A DNA stretch of 64,000 bases from Dyadobacter diqingensis (GCF_024220585.1 NZ_JAMXKF010000005.1:62289-126288), one strand, 5' to 3'. Positions 1 to 9,483 are shown, counted from the first letter of the stretch. The notes: generated by a model from the letters alone, not told the origin. Program-made: numbers and translations.

Positions 1-540
1 AGTGCCAATCAAAGAACTGATGAATATGGCGGAAGTATAGAAAATCGTAATCGGTTTGTATTGGAGGTCATGCGGGAATTGGCAGGCGCGATCGGCGGCG
101 ACAGGGTAGCCATCAAACTGTCGCCGACGATTCCGTATAACAATATTATACATACAGATCCGACCGCTCAATTCACAGCATTAATTACGGCGCTGGATGA
201 TATCCCGTTGGCCTATATACACTTGATGAATTCTCTTTACCCTTTGGACCAGTTGCCTCATTATCCTGAAAATGTACTGGAAACTTTTGGTAAACTGACC
301 CGGCATACAATCATCGCAAATGGTGGATATAATGCTCAGACAGGGGAGGAGGAACTGGAAAAAGGCATTGCAAAAATCATTTCTTACGGTGCATTATTTT
401 TAGCAAATCCGGATTTGCCAAAACGCTTCGAGTTGGAGTCAATTCTGAATGAGCCTGATCGGGCTACGATGTTTGGTGGCGGTGAAAAAGGATATACCGA
501 CTACCCATTTTTAAGTGCCAACCAATACTCAGAAGCATGA
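1..540 (+). CDS. Alkene reductase / old yellow enzyme, 5' truncated
   Basis: This is the C-terminal part of an FMN-dependent NAD(P)H:flavin oxidoreductase of the old yellow enzyme family, which reduces activated C=C bonds in the cytoplasm. Reading frame 1 is open from the first base. It begins with the family signature NQRTDEYGGSIENRNRF, which follows the active-site strand of the TIM barrel, and continues through a late FMN phosphate-binding segment (IIANGGYN) to the usual tail (NPDLPKRFELESILN). About half of a normal ~360-residue enzyme lies upstream of the window. The TTG at base 61 is internal, not a start. It is convergent with lpdA, with a terminator between them. The subclass cannot be judged because the catalytic His/Asn pair is missing. 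Confidence 0.93.
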   Translation, partial: SANQRTDEYGGSIENRNRFVLEVMRELAGAIGGDRVAIKLSPTIPYNNIIHTDPTAQFTALITALDDIPLAYIHLMNSLYPLDQLPHYPENVLETFGKLTRHTIIANGGYNAQTGEEELEKGIAKIISYGALFLANPDLPKRFELESILNEPDRATMFGGGEKGYTDYPFLSANQYSEA

Positions 541-604
541 TAACAGTGTTAGAAGCATCTGAGAATTGTTGATTCGTTAACAAAAGATTGGCTGAGTGCA
601 CATT

Positions 605-642
605 AAAACAGAAGTGACTTTTATTAGCCGCTTCTGTTTTTT
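605..642. terminator. Bidirectional hairpin terminator
   Basis: AAAACAGAAG (605-614) pairs perfectly with CTTCTGTTTT (631-640). The stem is A-rich on the left and T-rich on the right, so it can end transcription of both the ene-reductase and the convergent lpdA. Confidence 0.75.
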
Positions 643-665
643 AAGGTAGTAGCCCGATATATCCT

Positions 666-2075
666 CTACAAGTTGAGCGAGCCTCGTCCGGATGCCATTA
701 GAAATGCCTCTTTGAGCGCTTCTGCATAGGTGGGGTGCGCATAGGAAATGGTAGACGAAGCGCTGTCAGTCACTTCAAATTCCATAATGGTGACTGCCTG
801 AGCTATTAGGTCAGCTGCGCGGGCACCGATGATATGTACGCCGAGCACCTCTCCGTACTTGGGATCGGATAAGACCTTGGCAAAGCCGGATGTGTCACCC
901 GCGGCGCGCCCCCTGCCACTCGCAGAGAAAGGAAACTTTCCCTTGTTGTAAGGAATGTTACGCTCTTTAAGCTGTTCTTCTGTTAACCCTACGCTCGCCA
1001 CTTCCGGCCAGCTGTACACAACCCCCGGTATCCGGTCATAGTCGATATGATGTTTGATGCCGTGCATCCCCTCCACAGCAATAATGGCTTCATCCTCTGC
1101 TTTATGGGCGAGCATAGGACCTTTGATCACATCACCGATTGCGTATACGTTCGGTACGGAAGTCTGGAAAGCTTCGTTGGTGACGATTCGTCCCCGGTCA
1201 TCTTTGATGATATTTGTATTTTCGAGACCCAGACCGTCTGTGTAAGGTTTTCTGCCTACGGCTACCATACAATAGTCTGTTATGATCTCCTGTTGTTTTC
1301 CTTCTGAGCCGGTGAATTTGACGGTCACCTGTTTCCCATTGCTGACGGCGGCATCCACGCGCTGACTGAGCAGAATTTCGATTCCCGATTTGACAAGTAT
1401 TTTTTTCAATTCCGTCGTGACTTCCCGGTCCATGGTAGGAACCAGATTGGCTGCATATTCGATGATCGTCACCTTTGTCCCTAAACGCGCGTAGACCGAA
1501 GCCATTTCTACACCAATAACCCCGCCGCCGATGATTGACATCGTAGCCGGGATCTCATTCAGCGATAGCGCCTCGGTAGAAGAAATAATCCGCTTTTTAT
1601 CGATGACCGCGTTGGGAAGCGATATTGGTTTCGAGCCTGTTGCAATGATCGTATAGCGGCTTTGATATTCCTGTTCTGTCCCTTCCGCCGATTTCACGAT
1701 GATTTTGTCGTTACTGGCAAAACGTGCAGTCCCATAAATGATCGTAATTTTGTTTTTCTTCATCAGAAAATTGATTCCGGCCACATTCTGCGACACGACC
1801 TCGGTTTTGCGGCCAAAGAACTTATCAATATCAATGGACAAATCCTTCAATTGAATACCAAATGAGCCGAATCTCGTTTCTGCATTATGATAATGTTCAG
1901 AACTGTCCAGCAAGGCCTTCGCCGGGATGCACCCCACATTGGTGCAGGTGCCACCCAGACTATTATATTTTTCAATAATGGCGGTTTTAAAGCCCAGCTG
2001 CGAAGCTCTGATCGCGGCAGTGTAGCCTCCCGGTCCGGAGCCGATGACGATTAAATCGAAGTCTTGGTTGATCAT
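666..2075 (-). CDS. lpdA: Dihydrolipoyl dehydrogenase (E3)
   Basis: This FAD flavoprotein reoxidises dihydrolipoamide in 2-oxo acid dehydrogenase complexes (pyruvate, 2-oxoglutarate, branched chain) and reduces NAD+. The 469 residues match the usual length. The N-terminal FAD Rossmann motif is GSGPGGY (12-18), the redox disulfide is C44/C49 in GGTCTNVGCIPAK, and a second NAD-binding glycine motif (IGGGVIGVE) lies near residues 182-190. The FAD-binding AIGDV segment is present, and the C-terminal dimer-interface HPTYAE carries H447 and E452, the catalytic base pair. All essential residues are present. No E1/E2 genes are adjacent, so it is a stand-alone E3 gene. The start ATG follows an AT-rich leader. 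Confidence 0.97.
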   Translation of the reverse strand: MINQDFDLIVIGSGPGGYTAAIRASQLGFKTAIIEKYNSLGGTCTNVGCIPAKALLDSSEHYHNAETRFGSFGIQLKDLSIDIDKFFGRKTEVVSQNVAGINFLMKKNKITIIYGTARFASNDKIIVKSAEGTEQEYQSRYTIIATGSKPISLPNAVIDKKRIISSTEALSLNEIPATMSIIGGGVIGVEMASVYARLGTKVTIIEYAANLVPTMDREVTTELKKILVKSGIEILLSQRVDAAVSNGKQVTVKFTGSEGKQQEIITDYCMVAVGRKPYTDGLGLENTNIIKDDRGRIVTNEAFQTSVPNVYAIGDVIKGPMLAHKAEDEAIIAVEGMHGIKHHIDYDRIPGVVYSWPEVASVGLTEEQLKERNIPYNKGKFPFSASGRGRAAGDTSGFAKVLSDPKYGEVLGVHIIGARAADLIAQAVTIMEFEVTDSASSTISYAHPTYAEALKEAFLMASGRGSLNL

Positions 2076-2283
2076 TTTTTACTTTAATTGAGTGATTTGG
2101 CTAAAAATCTTCTGATTATGACTCAATGTAAGAGAGTTAACCGTGACTGTCAACCCCCGCTAATCAAAATAATTATTTTATTATTCATTAAGATATTGTA
2201 ATTCAATGAATTGTTAAAATACTGATTGGTATTTTTTTTATTTAATAAAGTGAAGTGGAAGCTGGTGGTTCATCAATCTTAAA

Positions 2284-4248
2284 TTATTTATTTTCCCAAA
2301 TATTGTTGACGACTTTCACATCGGGGAATATGCCTGCGGGGTCTATAACGACCTTACTGACGATGCCCGCGATATCCGGAACAAACGTATAAGAGGAACC
2401 TTGCTGCCAGATTTCCACCGGGAATTTATGTAATTCTTTGCCTCCGTTTTGAAAAGTGATTTCAACGAACAAAGGCATGGCGGCTTTTTCCATGTTTTCC
2501 ACGGTAATTTGCGTTTTGTCAGACTTCCCGGTTTCCGGATTTACGACTTTGGCTATTTTCTGATCAAGCCGGTAGTTTTCCATAAACATGGATTTCCAGA
2601 ACCAGCCAAGATCCTCGCCCGTTGTGTTATTGATGCTGCTGAAAAAGTCCCAGGGAGTGGGATGTTTGTAAGCCCAGTCGCTGATATACTTGCGAAATGC
2701 CGGATCAAACTGTTCTTTTCCAACTATATGCTCTCTGAGCAAGGTAAGTAAATAAGCTACTTTCTGATATTGTACCGTATATACTTCGTTGCCGGGAATG
2801 ACGTCCGGTCTGGTCATGATCGGCAACAGCGAGTCTGCAAAAAGTCCCGAGACAGGAATATCAATTTCAGGATAACCGATGAACTCGCCACCATTGAAAT
2901 CTTTCGTGGCCATGTTATCCATAAAAGCATTAAGACCTTCGTCCATCCAGGCGTGTTTTCTTTCGTTGCTGCCAACGATCATCGGAAACCAGGTATGTCC
3001 AAGTTCATGATTAACAACTGCCCAATACATATTTCCCTGATCTTTCGCGGAACAAAAAACAAGTCCGGGGTACTCCATACCATCCAGATTTGAAGCCACG
3101 TTCACGGCCTTGTTGTAAGGATATTCATACCATTTTTGTGAAAAATATTGTAATGTAAATTTGATATATTCTCCCGACCGTTCCCAGCTTCCGGGCCGCT
3201 TGGATTCTGCCGGATACAGCGAACTTCCCAATACTTTTTTTCCACTGGGCAAAGTAATGCCGAGGCCCTCCCAAACGAAGGATTTCGAAGCAGTCCATGC
3301 AAAATCCCTGGCAGTATTTAACTTAAACTTCCAGGTACAGAGAGGTTTCGAAGGTCGTGAAGAAGGATCGGTAACCTCTTCAACTGTCCGGATAAATACT
3401 TTCTCGGCTGATAACTTTGCTCTTTTCCAACGTTCCCACTGGGTGGCAGTTAACACTTCTTCCGGATTAAGAAGATCACCGGATGCTTCGACAATGTAAG
3501 CAGACGGAAGAGTAATGTTGACATCAAAATTTCCATATTCCAGATAAAATTCACCGTTTCCGAGATAAGGTAACGTGTTCCATCCGCTCACGTCGTCAAG
3601 CACGCATAAGCGGGGATACCATTGGGCAACGGAGTAGATATCACCGTTTTTTGTGGGAAGAATATCCGTTCTGTTTACATTGAAATCGGCATTCCTAAAA
3701 TTTCGGGGAAACTTGTAACGATATTTGATCTGGAACGAAATCTTTTGTCCGGAAGCTAAGGGTTCGGATAAATTAACTTTCATTCTAGTGTCGTTGATAA
3801 CAAAAACGGCTTGTTTGTCAGGTACTTTTCCTCCCTTTAAAAGGATAGACTCAATGACAAAACCGCTTTGAAACTCTGACTCTTTTTCATTGGAGCTAAG
3901 AAACAATTTGGCATCCAGTCCCTTCGAATGCGCTTTGTAAACGTTCTGGTCCATTTGTAACCATAAAAACGAAAGTGCATTGGGACTGTTATTTGAGTAG
4001 GTGATCGTTTCGACGCCGGTAATGATCTCAGCTTTGTCATCCAGACTTACATCAATTTTATAGTCCGCCCGATTTTGCCAGTATGCCGGGCCAGGTTCGC
4101 CGGTTGCCGAGCGATAAGGATTTCCCGGAGGTAAAAAGGAGGATGCGGAAAACAGATCGGAAGCAACATATTTTGAATGATTCCCGGACTGCGCTGAAAC
4201 AGATTGAAAAGCAAGAAAAAGGCAAAATGAAAGGAAGAGGCGGTTCAT
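2284..4248 (-). CDS. Secreted M1-family zinc metallopeptidase
   Basis: This is an aminopeptidase-type (gluzincin) zinc peptidase, probably periplasmic or surface exposed. I place the start at the ATG at 4248 because it gives a clean signal peptide (MNRLFLSFCLFLAFQSVSAQ); the reading frame stays open 12 codons further upstream. The zinc site is HELGH at 414-418, with the third ligand E437 in WMDEGLNAF, 19 residues later as expected for M1. An N-terminal beta-sandwich domain (about 45-250) with a long insertion precedes the catalytic domain, and an Ig-like tail follows. Bacteroidota carry many such ~620-660 residue M1 proteins, whose substrates are mostly unknown. It is probably monocistronic, with a terminator-like hairpin upstream that isolates it from the LytTR gene. 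Confidence 0.92.
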   Translation of the reverse strand: MNRLFLSFCLFLAFQSVSAQSGNHSKYVASDLFSASSFLPPGNPYRSATGEPGPAYWQNRADYKIDVSLDDKAEIITGVETITYSNNSPNALSFLWLQMDQNVYKAHSKGLDAKLFLSSNEKESEFQSGFVIESILLKGGKVPDKQAVFVINDTRMKVNLSEPLASGQKISFQIKYRYKFPRNFRNADFNVNRTDILPTKNGDIYSVAQWYPRLCVLDDVSGWNTLPYLGNGEFYLEYGNFDVNITLPSAYIVEASGDLLNPEEVLTATQWERWKRAKLSAEKVFIRTVEEVTDPSSRPSKPLCTWKFKLNTARDFAWTASKSFVWEGLGITLPSGKKVLGSSLYPAESKRPGSWERSGEYIKFTLQYFSQKWYEYPYNKAVNVASNLDGMEYPGLVFCSAKDQGNMYWAVVNHELGHTWFPMIVGSNERKHAWMDEGLNAFMDNMATKDFNGGEFIGYPEIDIPVSGLFADSLLPIMTRPDVIPGNEVYTVQYQKVAYLLTLLREHIVGKEQFDPAFRKYISDWAYKHPTPWDFFSSINNTTGEDLGWFWKSMFMENYRLDQKIAKVVNPETGKSDKTQITVENMEKAAMPLFVEITFQNGGKELHKFPVEIWQQGSSYTFVPDIAGIVSKVVIDPAGIFPDVKVVNNIWENK

Positions 4249-4306
4249 GAATATTTCCAACGATATGAATATGGCACAAGCCAAGATAACGAATTAATGC
4301 AAAAGG

Positions 4307-4337
4307 CCCGCTAATCAGGGCAAATAGCGGGTGTTTT
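4307..4337. terminator. Hairpin terminator
   Basis: CCCGCTA (4307-4313) pairs with TAGCGGG (4325-4331), followed by TGTTTTT on the plus strand and by CCTTTT on the minus strand. It lies downstream of the LytTR/LytS unit and upstream of the M1 peptidase gene, so it most likely ends the two-component transcript. Confidence 0.55.
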
Positions 4338-4396
4338 TATATAATTTTTTAAAAGATCTACCTAACGGTGATCAGGTCGGGGTTTTATTTGTAGAA

Positions 4397-5116
4397 TTAT
4401 TTATTTTCAGCACCGGATGACGTCAGGCCCAACGTCTTGAAAAGGCTTTCGCGGTAAAATTCTCCGATTGGAATTTCGTGTTTACCGATAAATATCCGGT
4501 TGCCCTCAAGGTAGCTGATTCTTGATTTATTGATGATAAAGGACCGGTGGACTCTCAGGAAGAGTGCCTGGGGTAACAGCAACTCCAACGCGGTAAATGA
4601 TAGCGACGCGAGAAGTGTTTCATCGCCGGTTACAACTTTGACTTTCTTGCCGCTAGCCTCGGCGTAAAGCAGATCGTCAAAGGCAACTTTGAAAATTTTG
4701 CCCTGCGTTTTAATAAAGACAAAATCGTCAGGCTTTTCAGAATTAAACCCGGTTTGCTGCAAACGTTCCATGGCTTTTTCCACGGCTACCATAAAGCGGT
4801 TTAAGGGAATCGGTTTCAGCAGGTAGTCGCAGGCAGATAACTCAAAAGCATCCAAAGCAAACTCCTTGTAGGCTGTTGTGAAAATTACCTGAGGACTTAT
4901 TTTTATGGTTTTTAGAAAAGAAATTCCGTCCAGTTCGGGCATATCAATATCTAAAAAAAGAATATCGACTGTCTGTTCAAGCAAAATTTGTTTGGCCTCT
5001 ATTGCATTTTCGCACAACCCAATGATCCGAAGGGAAGGATAATGGCTGCAAAATGTTTCTATAATCTCCCGCGCAATGGGCTCATCGTCCACAATCAGGC
5101 ATTTGTACTGGCGCAT
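4397..5116 (-). CDS. LytTR-family response regulator
   Basis: This is a DNA-binding response regulator. The receiver domain (about 3-120) has the acidic pair D10/D11, the phosphoacceptor D56 in LFLDIDMPELDG, the switch threonine in FTTAYKE and a lysine in the LLKPI motif. A linker leads to a LytTR domain (about 140-230; FIKTQGKIFKV, LRVHRSFIINKSRI), which binds DNA through beta-strands. At 239 residues it is standard length. It lies one base downstream of the cognate sensor kinase, so the two form an operon transcribed kinase first. The targets are not evident from this window. Confidence 0.95.
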   Translation of the reverse strand: MRQYKCLIVDDEPIAREIIETFCSHYPSLRIIGLCENAIEAKQILLEQTVDILFLDIDMPELDGISFLKTIKISPQVIFTTAYKEFALDAFELSACDYLLKPIPLNRFMVAVEKAMERLQQTGFNSEKPDDFVFIKTQGKIFKVAFDDLLYAEASGKKVKVVTGDETLLASLSFTALELLLPQALFLRVHRSFIINKSRISYLEGNRIFIGKHEIPIGEFYRESLFKTLGLTSSGAENK

Positions 5117-5117
5117 A

Positions 5118-6137
5118 TCACTTGATTTTAATTTGTAAACTCACGACATATAGCCCGTCTTTGATCTCGGTTTTTAAGTCGAATTGACCGGGATACAACA
5201 GTTCCAGTCTTTTGAGTGCATTGATCCGCCCAAGGCCAGTGGATTCTTCAGATAAAGTATTTGATTTCTTTGAAATGTAAGTATTTGAGATATGAAATGA
5301 TATAGTGTTTTGGTTTGCACCGAGTGTGATCTCGACCACGACCGGATTTCCTGTTGCATTTTTACTATGCTTAAAAGCATTTTCAATAAAAACGATAAAG
5401 AGCATGGGCGCTATTTTTACGTTTTCGTCTGCCGCTTCAAAGTTCGCATTAAGTTTCAGGTTTTTCCCAATTCTGATTTTTTCAAAATCCAGATAATTAC
5501 GCAGATAAACAAGTTCTTCGCCTAGCGTTACCAGCGGCTTTTTAGAAAGGTACACCGAATATCGCAGCAATTCCGACAGCTTCAAAATGTGTTCAGGCAC
5601 CTGTTGCGGTCTGTTCAGGGCCATGCCATAGATATTGTTCAGCGTATTGAAGAGAAAATGAGGACTTAATTGAGAGATCAACAAGTCAAGTTCGCTTTCC
5701 TTCTGCTTTTGAAGGATTTTAGCCTCATTAAGTTGCTGCCTTACCACCGTGCTGCCGATAAAAGATCCGGCGCCCAAAAGCAAAAAGATGACGGTGAAAA
5801 GCGGAGTAATGATAAAAAAGTTCTCCGACTGATAGGCCGACAAATAGATCCAGCTGCTAATTCCAAGGGCAGACAATACGCCCGTGATGGTTATTGAAAG
5901 AAGGATAAACAAAAGAATACTTTTTCCGGAAAGCCACTTTAATGATAACCACCGGCCACTGTAAACACAAATCAGGATAAACACATAGATAAAGAGTGCG
6001 CGGGGGAGGAGGTCGAGATAATAACGACTCGAAAAGGTCACCAGCGCGACAATGGCAAAAAGTGTTATCAAGAATAAGAGATGAGGTCTTATTCCTGCCG
6101 TGAAGAGTCTGGTAATTCCTTTGGGAGTTGCATTCAT
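5118..6137 (-). CDS. LytS/YehU-type sensor histidine kinase
   Basis: This membrane sensor kinase of the His_kinase/LytS family (339 residues) has four predicted membrane helices (about 18-36, 46-60, 72-92, 107-130) with no large extracellular sensor domain. A short coiled linker (QLNEAKILQKQKESELDLL) leads to the phosphoacceptor H160 in QLSPHFLFNTLNN. The HATPase part is recognisable by FIENAFKHS (N-box) and GLGRINALKRLELLY. It phosphorylates the LytTR regulator encoded immediately downstream. The start codon ATG at 6137 is divergent from the serine hydrolase gene at 6321, which leaves a 183-bp divergent promoter region. Confidence 0.95.
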   Translation of the reverse strand: MNATPKGITRLFTAGIRPHLLFLITLFAIVALVTFSSRYYLDLLPRALFIYVFILICVYSGRWLSLKWLSGKSILLFILLSITITGVLSALGISSWIYLSAYQSENFFIITPLFTVIFLLLGAGSFIGSTVVRQQLNEAKILQKQKESELDLLISQLSPHFLFNTLNNIYGMALNRPQQVPEHILKLSELLRYSVYLSKKPLVTLGEELVYLRNYLDFEKIRIGKNLKLNANFEAADENVKIAPMLFIVFIENAFKHSKNATGNPVVVEITLGANQNTISFHISNTYISKKSNTLSEESTGLGRINALKRLELLYPGQFDLKTEIKDGLYVVSLQIKIK

Positions 6138-6320
6138 GGGGCTAATATCCTTAATCTTTTCTACAATTTAAGCAGCTTTCTAAATGCAGGAGAGGCTCCG
6201 GACGATGACCGGCTAATCTTCAATCCGGCTCTGTACCATCGGAGCAGGTTTCCGTTCCCGAAATTACCTTGTCTGTGCCTAAAACTGGAATTCACTTTTT
6301 TATCAGTAGATATTTGGCAC

Positions 6321-8147
6321 ATGAAAAAATCTATAATTTTTATATTACTGTTGTGTCAGCTGGATGCTTTTGCACAGCAATCAAAAAAGATAAGTACAAT
6401 TCGGGAACTCGTTGACTCAATTGCTGCTGTTATGAAACGGAAGCAGATTCCGGGACTTATGCTGGGCATTACCACCAGAGATTCTGTGTTGTTTTCGGGA
6501 GGTATTGGTTACGCGGATGTTCAAAACCGAAGAGCTGTAAACAATCATACGCTGTTCAGGATGGGGTCAATCACAAAAAGTCTTGTATCGCTGGCGATGC
6601 TGAAACTGGTTGGGGAGGGGAAACTGGATTTGAATGATGAAGTCAGGAGAATAGCTCCAGAGGTTCCGTTTCTAAACAAATGGGAAAACACCAATCCTGT
6701 CAGAATTATAAATTTGCTGGAACACACGACGGGTTTTGACGATTTTAAACTGAATAATATGTATTCGGTCAGCCGCGCTTATGTGAGCACCAAGGAGATA
6801 ATGCTGCGTCAGAAAAATTCAATGATATGCCGCTGGAAGCCCTCGGAACGGTACAGTTACTGCAATGTAAATTATGCAATCGCAGGTTATATCATTTCTA
6901 AGATCACGGGAGTTGAGTATGACCGGTACCTGACGGAACAAATTTTAAAGCCCGCCGGTATGGTGCATTCGAATTTTAACCTTTTTAGCCAATATCCTGA
7001 ACTCGATGTCAGGGAGTATACCGGATCAAACGGAAATTTGGTACCAGTACCGTCGGTAAGTTTTTTGATTGGCCCGGCAGGTTCTTTATGGTCTGACAGC
7101 GAAGATATGGTCAGTTTGTTGAAGCTGTTTCTCAATAATGGAAAGGGCGTAATAAGCCCGGAGGCAATGGAGCAGATGGAAACTTCGCATAGTTCGCTGT
7201 CGGTCAGGGCAGGGTTAAAAAATGGATATGGCTTGGGTAACGAGTTTTTTGGAAAATTCAGGGGGCATGGCGGACTGCTCGGAACCTGTCGATCAAGTTA
7301 TCGTTACAGCCGTGAGTTGGGAGTAGGGTTTGTGGTGTCGTCGAATGGTAACGGTCTGGCAGATATCGAGGATTTGATTGCTGCTTTTTTAACAAGGAAT
7401 ATTGTGGTTCCGCAAAAGGAGAAATTTCAGTTGAACAAAGAAGCTGTGGCACCTTATCTGGGTTACTATCAGGTGGAGAATCCAAGGTTCGATCTCCTGG
7501 GTTTTGCTGAACGTTTGCTTTTATTAAAAGTGGAAATTATTAACGATACCCTTAACCTGAACTTGCTTGGAAACAAACGGAAGATTGTTCCCACGGGTAC
7601 TATGATGTTTGCGAATAAGGGGGCAGATTACTCCAATATCGTTTTCCTGACCAATGGTGCCAAAAAGGTTTTGGTATTCAATGACAGATACTGCGAACGG
7701 GTGCCGGCGGTCTGGGCCATAACCAGGCGACTGATTTTAATTTTGGGTGTACTTTTTTCAGTCTCGTCAATATTCCCTTTTGTGATTGGATGTGTTTCTT
7801 TTTCACTAAAAAAAATCAATGTATTAAAGCTGATCGTGCTTTGTCTGCCGTTTTGTGCAGTCCTGTTTTTGATAGTGGCGCTATTTAATTTTCAAAAGGT
7901 ATTGTCTGATAGTTATCTCCTGTACAAGCTGGAAAATGTAACCGGCATTTCCCTGACCATTTATTGTGGAACTTTATTATTTGGATTGTTATCTTTTTTT
8001 AATCTGTTTTTTCTGCCAAAGAACCTGATGCTGTTCGAGCGTAAAGCAGTTGCAGGCTACATGCTTTTTGTAGTGGTTTCCCTTTTTATCGTTGCTGTGG
8101 TTTTGTTTTTAAATGGGTGGATTGGGCTTTGTACCTGGGATATGTAG
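6321..8147 (+). CDS. Serine hydrolase (class C beta-lactamase fold) with C-terminal membrane domain
   Basis: This 608-residue secreted serine hydrolase of the beta-lactamase/D-Ala-D-Ala carboxypeptidase superfamily starts at the ATG at 6321, giving the signal peptide MKKSIIFILLLCQLDAFAQ; the frame runs open 80 codons further upstream without a signal. The nucleophile motif SxxK is S83-ITK86, the second motif is YCN in RYSYCNVNYA, and HGG (GHGGLLGT) stands for the third motif. After about residue 410 follow a small beta domain and four hydrophobic helices (roughly 470-498, 506-528, 540-566, 575-600), so the catalytic domain should sit in the periplasm, tethered to the inner membrane. The substrate is unknown; peptidoglycan peptides, peptides or esters are possible. 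It is divergent from the LytS kinase. Confidence 0.88.
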   Translation: MKKSIIFILLLCQLDAFAQQSKKISTIRELVDSIAAVMKRKQIPGLMLGITTRDSVLFSGGIGYADVQNRRAVNNHTLFRMGSITKSLVSLAMLKLVGEGKLDLNDEVRRIAPEVPFLNKWENTNPVRIINLLEHTTGFDDFKLNNMYSVSRAYVSTKEIMLRQKNSMICRWKPSERYSYCNVNYAIAGYIISKITGVEYDRYLTEQILKPAGMVHSNFNLFSQYPELDVREYTGSNGNLVPVPSVSFLIGPAGSLWSDSEDMVSLLKLFLNNGKGVISPEAMEQMETSHSSLSVRAGLKNGYGLGNEFFGKFRGHGGLLGTCRSSYRYSRELGVGFVVSSNGNGLADIEDLIAAFLTRNIVVPQKEKFQLNKEAVAPYLGYYQVENPRFDLLGFAERLLLLKVEIINDTLNLNLLGNKRKIVPTGTMMFANKGADYSNIVFLTNGAKKVLVFNDRYCERVPAVWAITRRLILILGVLFSVSSIFPFVIGCVSFSLKKINVLKLIVLCLPFCAVLFLIVALFNFQKVLSDSYLLYKLENVTGISLTIYCGTLLFGLLSFFNLFFLPKNLMLFERKAVAGYMLFVVVSLFIVAVVLFLNGWIGLCTWDM

Positions 8148-8305
8148 CAGGGTAATGGTCTTTAATAAAATAAGTGTAACATCCTGATCGATCAGATGAA
8201 CCCGATTAGAATCGTGCCCGTAACCGCCTCCATGTCAGAAATTCCCACGTAAGATCTGTTGCCAAAAAAATCCAAGTCCTTACCTTATAAAATTTAAAAG
8301 TGGTC

Positions 8306-8340
8306 CTTAAAACAAATAAATAAGAGCTTTAAAACAAATA
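8306..8340 (+). promoter_or_regulatory. Direct repeat operator upstream of SDR gene
   Basis: TTAAAACAAATA occurs at 8307-8318 and again at 8329-8340, 22 bp apart (two helical turns), just upstream of the likely -7 element. The second copy, CTTTAAAACAAAT (8327-8339), is repeated in inverted orientation at 9503-9515, in front of the AraC-type regulator gene. Tandem sites upstream of the polymerase footprint are typical for AraC-type activators, so this is a good candidate binding site for that regulator. Confidence 0.6.
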
Positions 8341-8359
8341 GGTCAGAACCGTGTGAAGG

Positions 8360-8367
8360 TACCTTTG
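8360..8367 (+). promoter_or_regulatory. Promoter -7 element (TACCTTTG)
   Basis: TACCTTTG matches the Bacteroidota -7 consensus TAnnTTTG exactly and lies 27 bp before the ATG of the SDR gene. No TTTG is seen at the right distance upstream, which fits a promoter that needs an activator bound at 8307-8340. Confidence 0.55.
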
Positions 8368-8393
8368 TTCCAGTCATTTAGATAACAAAAAAC

Positions 8394-9425
8394 ATGGAAC
8401 AAAAAATAGAAGTTACGCATCAGGAAAGGGCCTTGCAAAAGCCTGTTCATTCAGGTTTTACATCCGTTTCGACCGCGACTGACGTCATTAAAGGTATTAG
8501 TCTCACAGGTAAAACGGCTATCGTAACCGGTGGTTATGCGGGAATAGGTTTGGAAACAGTTAGAGTGTTTGTGAATGCGGGCGCCAGGGTGATTGTACCG
8601 GCGCGAGACGTGAAAAAGGCGGAAAAGAATTTGGAAGGTGTAGCCAACGTAATTATCGAACCGATGGATTTGATGGATCCTGCTTCCATTGACGCATTTG
8701 CACAAAGGTTCCTGGAAACGGACAGCCCGTTGCATATCCTGGTCAATAATGCGGGAATTATGTGGGTGCCTCTGCAACGTGATGCCCGTGGATACGAATC
8801 ACAATTGTCCACGAATCATCTTGGGCATTTTCAGCTTACAGCGCGACTTTGGCCTGCTTTGAAAAAAGCAGATGGGGCAAGAGTGATCGTGGTGTCTTCC
8901 TTCGGCCATCAGATGTCTCCGTTTAATTTTGAAGATCCCAACTTCGAGCATCGCGACTATGAAACGCTGGCAGGTTATGGTCAGTCCAAAACAGCAAATA
9001 ATCTTTTTGCCGTGGAGCTGGATCGACGCGGGAAATCTGATGGCGTACGTGCATGGTCGCTGCATCCGGGATCTGTCAACGGGACGGACCTGGGACGGGT
9101 TGCACCCATGGAATTATTTCAGCAGATGGGGACACATGATGGGGACGGCAATTTGTATCCTGATGTGGCGGGCAAATTAAAAACGATTCCGCAAGGTGCC
9201 GCCACAACCGTTTGGTGCGCCACAAGTCCGTTACTGAACGACCTGGGTGGGTTATACTGCGAGAATTGCGATGTGGCAGCGTTGGACGAAGGAAACCTCG
9301 CGCATAACTACGACGAACCGTTCACACTTTGCGGTGTAAAACCCTACTCGGTTGATTCGGATAATGCACGGCGGCTTTGGAAGCTGAGCGAGGAACTGAC
9401 CGGTGTCGTTTTTTTGAACAGCTAA
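8394..9425 (+). CDS. Short-chain dehydrogenase/reductase (WW-oxidoreductase/retinol-dehydrogenase type)
   Basis: This 343-residue NAD(P)-dependent oxidoreductase has the classical cofactor motif TGGYAGIG at 45-52, NNAG in LHILVNNAGIM, the catalytic Ser in VIVVSSFG and YxxxK in GYGQSKTAN. It carries a ~38-residue N-terminal extension before the Rossmann fold and a longer C-terminal region than a 250-residue classical SDR, as in the WWOX/retinol dehydrogenase-like group. The substrate is not inferable. A perfect -7 element and a 22-bp-spaced direct repeat precede it. The AraC regulator gene 134 bp downstream has the same sequence in its own promoter, so the two genes probably form one regulated unit. 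Confidence 0.93.
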   Translation: MEQKIEVTHQERALQKPVHSGFTSVSTATDVIKGISLTGKTAIVTGGYAGIGLETVRVFVNAGARVIVPARDVKKAEKNLEGVANVIIEPMDLMDPASIDAFAQRFLETDSPLHILVNNAGIMWVPLQRDARGYESQLSTNHLGHFQLTARLWPALKKADGARVIVVSSFGHQMSPFNFEDPNFEHRDYETLAGYGQSKTANNLFAVELDRRGKSDGVRAWSLHPGSVNGTDLGRVAPMELFQQMGTHDGDGNLYPDVAGKLKTIPQGAATTVWCATSPLLNDLGGLYCENCDVAALDEGNLAHNYDEPFTLCGVKPYSVDSDNARRLWKLSEELTGVVFLNS

Positions 9426-9439
9426 GTGGCGTGCCTGGC

Positions 9440-9483
9440 TTGAAAGTCGGCTAAAAAGCAGGGCCAAAGCCTTGCTTTTAGCA
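9440..9483 (+). terminator. Possible hairpin terminator
   Basis: An imperfect inverted repeat formed by GCTAAAAAGCAGGGC and GCCTTGCTTTTAGC has one bulged base. It follows the SDR stop codon, but there is no clear T tract after the stem, so termination is uncertain. Confidence 0.35.

Noticed and set aside
1047..1307. Open frame on the plus strand inside lpdA
   Set aside because: It lies wholly within a complete lpdA gene on the other strand and shows no domain.
8184..8195. Palindrome CTGATCGATCAG after the serine hydrolase gene
   Set aside because: Short and built of GATC, which occurs often by chance; no T tract and no promoter nearby.
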